Of a DNA stretch of 64,000 bases, positions 54,829 through 63,733 are shown one piece after another (positions within the stretch are counted from its first letter, which is position 1; the number at the start of each line of letters is the position of its first letter). The notes beneath the pieces are model-generated. The model saw only the letters and a list, made by a program, of their open reading frames with translations, was not told where the DNA came from and did not search any database. The stretch comes from Rhizobium sp. Root482 (GTDB lineage Bacteria; Pseudomonadota; Alphaproteobacteria; Rhizobiales; Rhizobiaceae): the NCBI RefSeq assembly GCF_001426565.1, contig NZ_LMFA01000023.1, forward strand, positions 124,001-188,000, read 5' to 3'. The position numbers and the translations under genes were made by a program.

Positions 54829-56109
54829 ATGACCACATCATTTCTTCGCAAATCCGTGCTGGCGCTTGTCGCTGCAACGTCGATGCTGGCCTTGCAGCCG
54901 GCCCATGCGGCGGCCGACGCTGCCGCCGTCGTCAAGCATTATGCAGACGTGGCCCATGCCAAATATTCCGACGCGCTTTCGACCGCCCAGGCGCTCGACA
55001 CAGCCATCGATGCGCTGATCACGACGCCGAGCGATGCGACACTGAAGGCAGCGCGCGAAGCTTGGCTTGCGGCGCGTAATCCCTATCAGGAAACCGAAGT
55101 TTATCGCTTCGGCAATCCGATCGTCGATGAATGGGAAGGCAAGGTCAACGCCTGGCCGCTCGACGAGGGCCTGATCGATTATGTCGATCCGAGCTATGGC
55201 GTGGAAAGCGACTCGAATGCGCTGTTCACCGCAAATGTCGTCGCCAACAAGGCGGTGAAGATCGACGGCAAGGACGTCGATGCCACCAATATCACTCCGG
55301 AATTCCTGTCCGGCACCCTGCAGGAGGCAGGCGGTATCGAGGCGAATGTCGCCACCGGCTACCACGCCATCGAATTCCTGCTCTGGGGCCAGGACCTGAA
55401 CGGCACCGGCAAGGGCGCCGGCAACCGCCCGGCAACCGATTTCGACACGAAGAACTGCACCAACGGCAATTGCGACCGCCGCGCCGCCTATCTGAAGGCC
55501 GCAAGCGATCTGCTGGTTGCCGATCTCAAGGATATGGCCGAGAAATGGGCACCGGAAGGTGCTGCCGCCAAGGCTGTCGAGGGTGATGCGAAGGCTGGCA
55601 TTTCCGCCATTCTCACCGGCATGGGTTCGCTTTCCTATGGCGAGCTGGCCGGCGAGCGCATGAAGCTCGGCCTGCTTCTGCATGACCCGGAAGAAGAGCA
55701 TGACTGCTTCTCCGACAACACCCACAACTCGCATCTGCATGACGCGATCGGTATCCAGTCTGCCTATACCGGTGACTATACCAAGGTTGACGGCACCAAG
55801 CTGTCCGGTCCTTCGCTTTCCGAACTCGTCGCCGCCAAGGATCCGGCGCTCGACAAGGAAATGAAGGACAAGCTCGCCACCACCGTCGCCGCCATGGAAG
55901 CCATGGCCAAGCGCGCCGAAACGGTCGAGGCCTATGACCAGATGATCGGCGAGGGCAACGCCGAGGGCAATGCCACTGTCCAGGCCGCCATCGACGGCCT
56001 CGTTGCGCAGGCGAAAGCCGTCGAGCGGGTGATCGCGGCTCTCGAATTGGGCACGATCGAGCTTGAAGGTTCCGACAGCCTGGATAATCCTAACGCCGTC
56101 TTCGAATAA
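54829..56109 (+). CDS. Imelysin-family periplasmic protein (IrpA-like, M75 family)
   Basis: The 426-aa product has an N-terminal signal peptide (cleavage near AHAAADA) and an imelysin domain with the family GxHxxE motif in TGYHAIEFLLWG. A four-Cys segment includes CTNGNCDRR. Family members are periplasmic or surface proteins linked to iron uptake and may bind iron or heme proteins. It is the first gene of a four-gene operon, with GGAGAGG ahead of the ATG. About 200 bases upstream hold the presumed promoter; I did not find a convincing Irr or RirA box. Confidence 0.9.
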   Translation: MTTSFLRKSVLALVAATSMLALQPAHAAADAAAVVKHYADVAHAKYSDALSTAQALDTAIDALITTPSDATLKAAREAWLAARNPYQETEVYRFGNPIVDEWEGKVNAWPLDEGLIDYVDPSYGVESDSNALFTANVVANKAVKIDGKDVDATNITPEFLSGTLQEAGGIEANVATGYHAIEFLLWGQDLNGTGKGAGNRPATDFDTKNCTNGNCDRRAAYLKAASDLLVADLKDMAEKWAPEGAAAKAVEGDAKAGISAILTGMGSLSYGELAGERMKLGLLLHDPEEEHDCFSDNTHNSHLHDAIGIQSAYTGDYTKVDGTKLSGPSLSELVAAKDPALDKEMKDKLATTVAAMEAMAKRAETVEAYDQMIGEGNAEGNATVQAAIDGLVAQAKAVERVIAALELGTIELEGSDSLDNPNAVFE

Positions 56110-56119
56110 GAAAAAAGGC

Positions 56120-56143
56120 GGGCCGCCGCCTGGCGCGCGGCCC
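56120..56143 (+). terminator. GC-rich hairpin between the first imelysin gene and the di-heme gene
   Basis: GGGCCGC and GCGGCCC form a 7-base stem around a ten-base loop, just after the first gene's stop. There is no T-run, so it may reduce rather than abolish read-through, giving more product from the first gene than from the other three. Confidence 0.5.
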
Positions 56144-56152
56144 GGTTTCAGA

Positions 56153-57886
56153 ATGCGTATTCTGCGCCCACAGCGCCTTGTTCTGCCGCTTGCCCTCGCA
56201 CTCGCTTGCGCGGGCGGCGGCTTTTCGGTTTTTGGCGGGAATGCCGTGGTCGAGGCGGGTCACCCCCCTCTGTCACTGCAAGACATCTCCCTCTCAAGGG
56301 AGGAGATTGGCTCCGAGCCAGCCGTGATTTCCGCAGGGCGAGAGGTCGCCACATCGATCTCCCCCCTTGAGGGGGGGATGCCCGACAGGGCAGAGGGGGG
56401 TAAAGCCTCGGCAGCAGAAAGCGATGCGGTGGAAATGCATGTCGCTCCAAGCCGCGACGATCTTTCCGAAGCCGACCAGGCCCGCGTCGAACGGGTCACC
56501 CGGCCCACCGCGGATTTTTCCAAGGCCGAAAAATTCGAAGCCATGTCCGGCGGCGCCGGCACCTCCATCGCCTCCGTCAATCAGGACAGTTTCTCGCAGT
56601 TTTCGGCCAATATCACCTTTGCCGAGGAAGAAAGCTTCAAGCTCGGCAATGCGCTGTTTCGCAAGCTCTGGGTATCCTCGCCCTCCTCGACCCAGGCATC
56701 CGATGGCCTGGGCCCGCTCTATAATGCGCGCGCTTGCCAGTCCTGCCATCTGAAGGACGGGCGCGGGCGCCCGCCGGAAGGTGCGGCGGACGCGACATCG
56801 ATGTTCCTCAGGCTTGCCCGCGCCCCGAAAACCGAGGCCGAGCGCCAGACGATCGCAGCCCACACCGTCCTGAATTTTCCCGATCCCGTCTATGGCGCCC
56901 AGTTGCAGGACAGCGCCGTTCCCGGCCTTGTCGCCGAGGGCCGGATGAAGATCAGCTATACCGAGACAAGCGTGACATTGAGTGGCGGCGAAACGGCCTT
57001 TCTGCGCAAGCCGCATTATTCGGTCGAGCAGCCCGGCTACGGCGCCCTTGATGCCACCACAACCCTGTCGCCGCGCGTAACCCAGGCGATGACCGGGCTT
57101 GGATTGGTCGAGGCGATCCACCCCGCCGATATTCTCGGCCATGCCGACGAAGACGACAGCGACGGCGACGGCATCAGCGGCAGGCCGGCGCTGGTGCGCG
57201 ATCCCACAACCGGCGAACTCACGCTCGGTCGCTTCGGCTGGAAGGCCCAGAGCGCGTCCGTGCGCCAGCAAAGCGCCGAAGCCCTTGCCACCGATATCGG
57301 CATCTCCTCTCCGGGCGCGCCGCGCAGCCATGGCGATTGCACGGAGGCGCAAACCGCCTGCATGGCACTGGCCGATGGCGTCCAGCCGCGGTTGGGTGAC
57401 ACGGAAGCGCCCGATCCGGTTCTCGATCTCATCGGCTTCTATTCGCAAAATCTCGCGGTGCCGGCGCGGCGCAGGGCGAGCTTAGAGGAAACGTTGGCCG
57501 GCAAGAAGATATTTTATGAAGCCGGCTGCATTTCCTGCCATGTGCCGAAATTCGTCACCCGTCGCGATGCCGGCAACAAGGCCCATGCCTTCCAGTTGAT
57601 CTGGCCCTATTCCGATTTTCTCCTGCACGACATGGGCGAGGGGCTGGCCGATGGACAGCAGGTGGGCGTAGCCTCCGGCAGGGAATGGCGCACGCCGCCG
57701 CTTTGGGGTATCGGTCTGACTGAGACGGTGAGCGGCCACACCTTCTTCCTGCATGACGGTCGCGCCCGCAACCTGACGGAAGCCATTCTCTGGCATGGCG
57801 GCGAGGCGGCAGGCGCGCGGGATCGTTTCGCCGCCCTTGAAAAAGCCGAGCGGCAGGCCCTGATCACATTCCTGGAGTCCCTTTGA
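56153..57886 (+). CDS. Periplasmic di-heme oxidoreductase family (DUF1111) protein with in-frame RIME-like insertion
   Basis: The 577-aa product is a c-type cytochrome of the DUF1111 family, sometimes called thiol oxidoreductase. A signal peptide covers about residues 1-33. Heme-binding CxxCH motifs are ARACQSCHLKD and AGCISCHVPKF. Residues of about 37-83 are encoded by a palindromic repeat (56262-56401) that is otherwise intergenic; they read through without a stop and lie between signal peptide and first domain. The frame is open back to 56063 inside the previous gene; ATG 56153 gives a proper signal sequence. The stop overlaps the next ATG. Confidence 0.88.
   Translation: MRILRPQRLVLPLALALACAGGGFSVFGGNAVVEAGHPPLSLQDISLSREEIGSEPAVISAGREVATSISPLEGGMPDRAEGGKASAAESDAVEMHVAPSRDDLSEADQARVERVTRPTADFSKAEKFEAMSGGAGTSIASVNQDSFSQFSANITFAEEESFKLGNALFRKLWVSSPSSTQASDGLGPLYNARACQSCHLKDGRGRPPEGAADATSMFLRLARAPKTEAERQTIAAHTVLNFPDPVYGAQLQDSAVPGLVAEGRMKISYTETSVTLSGGETAFLRKPHYSVEQPGYGALDATTTLSPRVTQAMTGLGLVEAIHPADILGHADEDDSDGDGISGRPALVRDPTTGELTLGRFGWKAQSASVRQQSAEALATDIGISSPGAPRSHGDCTEAQTACMALADGVQPRLGDTEAPDPVLDLIGFYSQNLAVPARRRASLEETLAGKKIFYEAGCISCHVPKFVTRRDAGNKAHAFQLIWPYSDFLLHDMGEGLADGQQVGVASGREWRTPPLWGIGLTETVSGHTFFLHDGRARNLTEAILWHGGEAAGARDRFAALEKAERQALITFLESL
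56262..56401. repeat. RIME-like palindromic element, copy C, inside a coding sequence
   Basis: The outer arms (56262-56272 ACCCCCCTCTG / 56391-56401 complement) are perfect over 11 bases. The inner arms around 56282-56308 and 56354-56380 are degenerate relative to copies A and B. Encoded residues include ISPLEGGMPDRAEGGK, and the same frame of copy B reads ISPLEGEMSRSDRGGK, which confirms the relationship. Confidence 0.85.
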
Positions 57887-59016
57887 TGCATTATCGGCCC
57901 CTCCTGCTTCTAAGCCTCCTTCTCGCCCTGTCGCCGCTTGCCGCCGCCGCGCAGGAGCCGGAAGACGGCGCGTCGCCGGCCGGAGGGCTCAAGCTGGAGG
58001 CCGTCCCAGCCGTCATGCAGAAGGCCGTCGACGATTTCATCCGTCCCGGTTACCGCGACCTTCTGGAGGGAACGGAAGCCGTTGCCGAGGCCGCGCATAT
58101 GCTGTGCGAAAAACCGTCCGAGGAAACATTGGGCGACGTGCAGATGACCTTCGACGAACTCGTCCAGCAATGGTCGACGATCGAGATCGTCCGTGTCGGA
58201 CCGGCGATCGAGAACAATCGTTTCGAGCGTTTCCTGTTTTTTCCTGACCGCAAGAGCACCGGCTTGAAGCAGGTCCAGCGCATCCTGGCGACGCAGGATC
58301 AAACCGCCCTGTCGGCGGAAACGCTTGAGGGCAAGAGCGTCGCGGTCCAGGGTCTCGGCGCGCTGGAATATGTGCTCTACGGGACGGGTGCGGAAGATCT
58401 CACCTCGGACCCGAACGGCTTTCGGTGCCGCTATGGTGCTGCGATCGCCGACAATCTGAACTCCGTCGCCGCCGAGCTTCATGCAGAATGGGAAAAGCCC
58501 GACGGTATCCAGGCTGCCTGGAAACAGCCCGGCCCTGACAACCCGGTGTTCCGGAATGGCAAGGAGGCGGTGACCGAACTGCTCGGCATTCTCGTTCATG
58601 GCGTCGAAAGCATCAGGGACCAGCGTCTGCGGCCTTTCTATGCCGGCATTATCAAGGGGGTGCCGGACAAGGGCCATCCGAAGCTGGCGATCTATTGGCG
58701 CTCCGGCAATACGATGCCGGCCTTGTCGGCGAATTTCATGGCGCTTCAGACCCTGTTCAACGCTGCCGACATGCAGGCCCTGTTTCCCGAGAAGGACCGC
58801 CCGGTCGCAGGCGCCGTCAACTACGTGCTGCAGGCGATCGTCGACGATGCCGATCAGATCGACCTGCCGATCGACGAGGCGATCACCGACGAGGAGCAGC
58901 GCGGCAGGCTCAACCGCATTCTGCAGAACACCAATGATGTCCTGCAGAGATTGAACCTGGATTTCGCTGCCGCCATCGGCCTCGGCACCGGCTTCTCCTT
59001 TGCGGATGGTGATTGA
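57886..59016 (+). CDS. Imelysin-family periplasmic protein, second copy
   Basis: The 376-aa product has a signal peptide (HYRPLLLLSLLLALSPLAAAAQ) and an imelysin domain; the region GLGALEYVLYG corresponds to the GxHxxE site, here with the His replaced (GLGALE), so metal binding may differ from the first copy. It shares little direct sequence with the first imelysin gene. Its ATG overlaps the TGA of the di-heme gene by one base, indicating translational coupling. Confidence 0.85.
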   Translation: MHYRPLLLLSLLLALSPLAAAAQEPEDGASPAGGLKLEAVPAVMQKAVDDFIRPGYRDLLEGTEAVAEAAHMLCEKPSEETLGDVQMTFDELVQQWSTIEIVRVGPAIENNRFERFLFFPDRKSTGLKQVQRILATQDQTALSAETLEGKSVAVQGLGALEYVLYGTGAEDLTSDPNGFRCRYGAAIADNLNSVAAELHAEWEKPDGIQAAWKQPGPDNPVFRNGKEAVTELLGILVHGVESIRDQRLRPFYAGIIKGVPDKGHPKLAIYWRSGNTMPALSANFMALQTLFNAADMQALFPEKDRPVAGAVNYVLQAIVDDADQIDLPIDEAITDEEQRGRLNRILQNTNDVLQRLNLDFAAAIGLGTGFSFADGD

Positions 59017-59024
59017 AGCTCGAG

Positions 59025-60116
59025 ATGAAAAACGGCACGGATCCGATAGACAGGCGCGTCTTCCTGAAAATGGCTGGCGCCGCCTGGGCGGCGAGCCTTG
59101 CGCCGCAGGCGGCCTTTGCCCTGTCGCGTACCGATGCGGTCTATGCCTCGGCGTTCATGTCGCCCAGTGGCGCCTATGGCGTGGCGGTGTTGACCGAGGA
59201 GGGCGCGATCATCGAGCAGATGCCGCTGCCGGCCCGGGCGCACGGCATGACCTATTCGCCGGCAACCGGCCGCGCTGTTGCCTTTGCGCGCCGGCCCGGC
59301 ACCTATGCAATGATCTTCGCGCCTGATGGGAGCGCACAGCCGGTGGTCATCACCGCCGGAGAGAACCGGCATTTCTACGGCCATGGCTGCTTTTCGGCGG
59401 ATGGGCGCCTGCTCTATGCCACCGAGAACGATTTTTCCGGCAATCGCGGCGTGATCGGCGTCTATGACGGAACCGATCGCTTCGCCCGGATCGGCGAATT
59501 TCCCTCCCATGGCATCGGCCCGCATGACATGACCCTGTCGGCCGATGGTACGATGCTGGTTGTCGCCAATGGCGGCATCGAGACCCATCCGGATTTCGGC
59601 CGCACCAAGCTCAATCTCGATCATATGGCGCCCTCGCTGGCTCTGGTGGATACGGCGACAGGCGGGCTGATCGAGCGTCACGCGATGCCCGACAACCTTC
59701 GCCGGCTCTCGACCCGCCATGTCGATATCGGTGCCGATGGCAGGGTCTGGTTCGCCTGCCAGTATGAGGGCCCGCGCAACGACCTGCCGCCGCTTGCCGG
59801 CTCGTTTTCGCTGGGCGAGGACATCCGCTTTCTCGAATTGCCGGAAAGGGCCACGCAGGCGCTTGCCAATTATGTCGGCGCCATCGCCGTCAATCGCCGC
59901 GAAGGCCTTGTCGGCCTGACCTCGCCCAAGGGCGGAACCATGGTGACGGTAGATGCGAAGACGGGGTTAGTGCGCGGGCAGGAGAGGCTGGTCGACGCAG
60001 CCGGTATCGCGCCTGCGGAGCATGGCTTCATTGCATCCTCCTATGAGGGCGCGCTCGGAGGCACGCAAAGCGATGTGGCCTGGGACCAGCATATCGTCCG
60101 GCTTGGCGCGCTCTGA
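59025..60116 (+). CDS. DUF1513 domain-containing Tat-exported protein
   Basis: The 363-aa product has a twin-arginine signal (DRRVFLKMAGAAWAASLAPQ), indicating export of a folded, perhaps cofactor-bearing protein. The remainder is a beta-propeller-like DUF1513 domain with repeated DG-x-LLYATEN and DGTMLVVANGG type strands. A TTG at 59013, overlapping the previous stop, is an alternative start. DUF1513 typically closes this imelysin/di-heme operon; its function is unknown. Confidence 0.88.
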   Translation: MKNGTDPIDRRVFLKMAGAAWAASLAPQAAFALSRTDAVYASAFMSPSGAYGVAVLTEEGAIIEQMPLPARAHGMTYSPATGRAVAFARRPGTYAMIFAPDGSAQPVVITAGENRHFYGHGCFSADGRLLYATENDFSGNRGVIGVYDGTDRFARIGEFPSHGIGPHDMTLSADGTMLVVANGGIETHPDFGRTKLNLDHMAPSLALVDTATGGLIERHAMPDNLRRLSTRHVDIGADGRVWFACQYEGPRNDLPPLAGSFSLGEDIRFLELPERATQALANYVGAIAVNRREGLVGLTSPKGGTMVTVDAKTGLVRGQERLVDAAGIAPAEHGFIASSYEGALGGTQSDVAWDQHIVRLGAL

Positions 60117-60182
60117 TCCGCTCGCCGTCAAATTTGCAACCTGCCTCTGGCGATCGTGCCCGCGGGTCCTATCTCTGGCCGC

Positions 60183-60635
60183 ATGAACCGTATTCTCGTC
60201 CATATCCTCTTCATTGTCGCCGTTCTCGGCTGCGGCCTGTTCATCGGCATCAACAATATTCCCGGCGAATGGTATCAGTCGCTGGTCAAGGCCTCGTTCA
60301 ATCCGCCGAACTGGATTTTCGCGCCGGTCTGGTCGATCCTCTATGTCATTATCGGCTTTGTCGGCGCCCGCACCTTCCTCAATCACCGCCATTCCGCGTC
60401 CATGCGGTTCTGGATCGCGCAGATGATGTTCAATTTTGCCTGGTCGCCGCTGTTTTTCGGAGTGCATGAAATCGCGATGGCATTGATCGTCATCATCGCT
60501 CTTCTGGTCTCCATTGTTGGTTTCATCGCTACCAGTTGGAACCGGGATAGGCTTTCGGCGCTCCTGTTTACGCCCTATCTCGCCTGGGTGACCTTCGCGA
60601 CCTTGCTCAACGCATCGATTTTCCTCATGAATTGA
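60183..60635 (+). CDS. TspO/MBR-family tryptophan-rich sensory protein
   Basis: The 150-aa product is a five-helix membrane protein of the TspO/peripheral benzodiazepine receptor family, with SFNPPNWIFAPVWSILYVIIG and FNFAWSPLFFG. In bacteria these proteins bind porphyrins and affect tetrapyrrole or stress responses. ATG 60183 gives the usual start just before helix one. It follows the DUF1513 gene by 66 bases. Confidence 0.92.
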   Translation: MNRILVHILFIVAVLGCGLFIGINNIPGEWYQSLVKASFNPPNWIFAPVWSILYVIIGFVGARTFLNHRHSASMRFWIAQMMFNFAWSPLFFGVHEIAMALIVIIALLVSIVGFIATSWNRDRLSALLFTPYLAWVTFATLLNASIFLMN

Positions 60636-60718
60636 GGCTTGTCCTGCTTTCCACCCCATGCAATCTTTCTCCGCCGCGCGCAGGGCGCCGTGACCATGAG
60701 GGGCAATCGTTCAGGCTG

Positions 60719-61171
60719 ATGGAAGACTGGCATCCGGCGGATTTCCGCGACCGCATCCGCAAGAGTTTCGGCAGGCAGGCCACCATGGCGACGATCGGCG
60801 CCGAGCTGACCCTGGTCGAACAGGGCACGGTGGAGATCGAGCTTGCCTTCGATGCAAGGCTGACGCAGCAGCACGGCTTTCTGCATGCCGGCATCATCTC
60901 GGCGGCACTCGATGCGGCCGGAACCTATGCCGCCTATTCGGTGATCGACCCGGACGCTTCGATCCTCACCATCGAGTTCAAGGTCAATCTCCTGTCGCCG
61001 GGTCGCGGCGAGCGCTTCCTGTTTCGCGGGGAGGTGACCAAGCCCGGCACGACGATCATCGTTTCGGATGGCCGGGCCTATGCGATTTCGCCGGACGGCC
61101 CGGCTAAGCTGGTCGCCTCGATGACGGGAACCATGATGGTGGTTCGCGGTCGAGAGGGGATCGAGGGATGA
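60719..61171 (+). CDS. PaaI-family hotdog thioesterase
   Basis: The 150-aa product has the hotdog fold of acyl-CoA thioesterases: QQHGFLHAGIISAALDAAGTYAA contains the HGG-like active-site region, followed by EFKVNLLSPGRGERFLFRGEV. The acyl substrate is unknown. The frame is open to a TTG at 60632, but ATG 60719 fits the family length. It overlaps the next gene by four bases (ATGA). Confidence 0.87.
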   Translation: MEDWHPADFRDRIRKSFGRQATMATIGAELTLVEQGTVEIELAFDARLTQQHGFLHAGIISAALDAAGTYAAYSVIDPDASILTIEFKVNLLSPGRGERFLFRGEVTKPGTTIIVSDGRAYAISPDGPAKLVASMTGTMMVVRGREGIEG

Positions 61172-61806
61172 ATTTCACGCTGAAACAGGTGGGCGGCAGG
61201 ACGCTGCTCTACGTCATGGCCGTCGATGCCGAATATGGCCCGCATCTGCGCCAGCGCATCACTCCGCTGATGACCGGCGTCGGCCCGGTCGAGGCGGCGG
61301 TGGCACTCACCCGCGCGCTGGCCGGCCTCGAAGGCGGCGCTGGCCTGCCCGATCTCGTCGTTTCGCTCGGCTCCGCCGGGTCCGCAAGGCTCGAGCAGGC
61401 CGAGGTCTACCAGGCAGTCTCGGTCGCCTATCGCGACATGGACGCCTCGCCGCTCGGTTTCGAAAAGGGCGCGACCCCGTTTCTCGATCTGCCGGTTGTC
61501 GTCGATTTGCCACTGCGCATTCCCGGCGTGAAAGAGGCGAACCTCTCGACCGGTGCCAACATAATATCCGGCGCGGCCTATGAAACGATCGCCGCCGATA
61601 TGGTGGAAATGGAAACCTTTGCGATCCTGCGCGCCTGCCAGGCTTTTCATGTTCCCCTGATCGGCCTGCGCGGCATTTCCGACGGCAAGGCCGAACTGAA
61701 ACATGTCGGCGACTGGACGGAATATCTGCACGTGATCGACGTGAGGCTGGCCGCGGCCATCGACACGCTGGAAAAAGCCCTCGAAACCGGCGAAATCGCC
61801 CTTTAG
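61168..61806 (+). CDS. 5'-methylthioadenosine/S-adenosylhomocysteine nucleosidase
   Basis: This enzyme cleaves adenine from methylthioadenosine or SAH, supporting methylation and methionine salvage. The 212-aa product belongs to the nucleoside phosphorylase-like (PNP_UDP) family, with [31 protein letters not shown] (catalytic-site Glu residues) and [12 protein letters not shown]. The start codon overlaps the stop of the thioesterase gene. It is shorter than E. coli MtnN and the exact substrate preference is inferred. Confidence 0.87.
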   Translation: MNFTLKQVGGRTLLYVMAVDAEYGPHLRQRITPLMTGVGPVEAAVALTRALAGLEGGAGLPDLVVSLGSAGSARLEQAEVYQAVSVAYRDMDASPLGFEKGATPFLDLPVVVDLPLRIPGVKEANLSTGANIISGAAYETIAADMVEMETFAILRACQAFHVPLIGLRGISDGKAELKHVGDWTEYLHVIDVRLAAAIDTLEKALETGEIAL

Positions 61807-61910
61807 GGCTCAAAATTGTCGGGGTGCAATGTAATTCATTGCGCTTGGGGGCGCCTTTATTTAAAGCCTCGCCTAGTTCCCCACATATTCAAAGCCAGCG
61901 GAAGCGTTTC

Positions 61911-63473
61911 ATGACCGAGACAGTCCATCCCGATACCGTTCTCATCATCGATTTCGGCAGCCAGGTCACCCAGTTGATCGCTCGGCGCGTGCGCGAGACC
62001 GGCGTCTATTGCGAGATCGTGCCCTTCCAATCGGCGGACGAGGGTTTCAAGCGGCTGAAGCCGAAGGCGATCATCCTATCGGGCAGCCCCGCCTCGACGC
62101 TGGAGATCGGCTCGCCGCGCGCGCCGCAGATCGTGTTCGACAGCGGCCTGCCGGTTCTGGGCATCTGCTACGGCCAGCAGACCATGTGCGAACAGCTCGG
62201 CGGCAAGGTCGAGGCCGGCCATCACCGCGAATTCGGCCGCGCCTTCATCGAGATCGACAGGGAATGCGCGCTCTATGACGGCATCTGGGCCGTGGGCTCG
62301 CGCCATCAGGTCTGGATGAGCCACGGCGACCGCGTCACGGCCATTCCGGAAGGCTTCCAGGTCGTTGCAACCTCTCCGAATGCGCCTTTCGCCTTCATCG
62401 CCAATGAAGAGAAGAAATTCTATGCCGTGCAATTCCATCCGGAGGTCGTGCACACGCCCGATGGTGCCAAGCTGCTTGCCAATTTCGTCCACAAGATCGC
62501 CGGCCTGAAGGGCGACTGGTCGATGGCCGCCTATCGCGACAAGGCCATCGCCAACATCCGCGCCCAAGTCGGCGACAAGCGCGTCATCTGCGGCCTCTCC
62601 GGCGGCGTCGATTCCTCCGTTGCCGCCCTTCTGATCCATGAGGCGGTCGGCGACCAGCTGACCTGCATCCTCGTCGATCACGGCCTGATGCGCAAGAACG
62701 AGGCGGCGGACGTCGTCGCCATGTTCAAGGAGCACTACAACCTGCATCTCGTTCACGTCGATGCTTCCGATATGTTCATTAATGCGCTGGAAGGCGAGAG
62801 CGATCCGGAAACCAAGCGCAAGACGATCGGCCGGCTGTTCATCGACGTCTTCGAGGCGGAAGCCAAGAAGCTCGGCGGCGCCGATTTCCTCGCCCAGGGT
62901 ACGCTCTATCCGGATGTCATCGAAAGCGTCTCCTTCACCGGCGGCCCCTCTGTCACCATCAAGTCGCACCACAATGTCGGCGGTCTGCCGGCTCGCATGA
63001 ATATGGCCCTGGTGGAGCCGCTGCGCGAACTGTTCAAGGACGAGGTGCGCGTGCTCGGCAAGGAGCTCGGCCTGCCGGATTCGTTCATCGGCCGCCATCC
63101 CTTCCCGGGTCCGGGGCTTGCCATCCGCTGCCCGGGCGGCATCACCCGCGAAAAGCTCGAAATCCTGCGTGAAGCCGACGCCGTTTATCTCGACGAAATC
63201 CGCAAGGCCGGGCTTTACGACGCCATTTGGCAGGCCTTCGCAGTACTGCTGCCGGTACAGACCGTCGGCGTCATGGGCGACGGCCGCACCTATGAATTCG
63301 TCTGCGCGCTCCGCGCCGTCACCTCGGTCGATGGCATGACGGCGGATTTCTACCACTACGACATGGACTTCCTCGGCCGCGCCGCCACCCGCATCATCAA
63401 CGAAGTGCGCGGCATTAACCGGGTGGTCTACGACGTGACGAGCAAGCCGCCCGGCACGATCGAGTGGGAATAA
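61911..63473 (+). CDS. guaA: GMP synthase (glutamine-hydrolysing)
   Basis: GuaA aminates XMP to GMP. The 520-aa product has an N-terminal class I glutamine amidotransferase domain (nucleophile Cys in GICYGQQTM; catalytic His/Glu in FHPEV), the ATP-pyrophosphatase P-loop [11 protein letters not shown], and the C-terminal dimerisation domain ending [11 protein letters not shown] 61911 follows GGAAG by seven bases and gives the usual length; the frame is open to 61824. Confidence 0.97.
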   Translation: MTETVHPDTVLIIDFGSQVTQLIARRVRETGVYCEIVPFQSADEGFKRLKPKAIILSGSPASTLEIGSPRAPQIVFDSGLPVLGICYGQQTMCEQLGGKVEAGHHREFGRAFIEIDRECALYDGIWAVGSRHQVWMSHGDRVTAIPEGFQVVATSPNAPFAFIANEEKKFYAVQFHPEVVHTPDGAKLLANFVHKIAGLKGDWSMAAYRDKAIANIRAQVGDKRVICGLSGGVDSSVAALLIHEAVGDQLTCILVDHGLMRKNEAADVVAMFKEHYNLHLVHVDASDMFINALEGESDPETKRKTIGRLFIDVFEAEAKKLGGADFLAQGTLYPDVIESVSFTGGPSVTIKSHHNVGGLPARMNMALVEPLRELFKDEVRVLGKELGLPDSFIGRHPFPGPGLAIRCPGGITREKLEILREADAVYLDEIRKAGLYDAIWQAFAVLLPVQTVGVMGDGRTYEFVCALRAVTSVDGMTADFYHYDMDFLGRAATRIINEVRGINRVVYDVTSKPPGTIEWE

Positions 63474-63553
63474 TCAGGCGTATTGCGGAGAGTGTCGGAT
63501 AGCAGGGACATTCGATAGCAGTCGATAGATTCTAGGCGACCTCAGATCTGCCG

Positions 63554-63585
63554 CTCTGTCGGCGGTCTCTCATTCAGGGGGAGAC
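63554..63585. repeat. Possible decayed RIME-like fragment downstream of guaA
   Basis: CTCTGTCGGC followed by GTCTCTCATTCAGGGGGAGAC resembles the left half of the RIME-like copies in this window, but no matching right half is visible. It is a short similarity and may be chance. Confidence 0.3.
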
Positions 63586-63733
63586 AACGCAAGACGAAGC
63601 GCGTGCGGCTCTTCACGGAGTTCGTATCCCGCAGGCTCGCCGCCTACGCTCCGCTTCTCGCAGGGCTGTCTGTATCGGGCGACTGATCCGGTCGGAAGCC
63701 GAGGATTAACGAAAACGCAAGGCGCGCATGCCT

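Noticed and set aside
63590..63690. Possible mobile-element remnant downstream of guaA
   Set aside because: The segment has repeat-like wording (CCCGCAGG and CGCAGGG) but no clear terminal repeats or transposase fragment.
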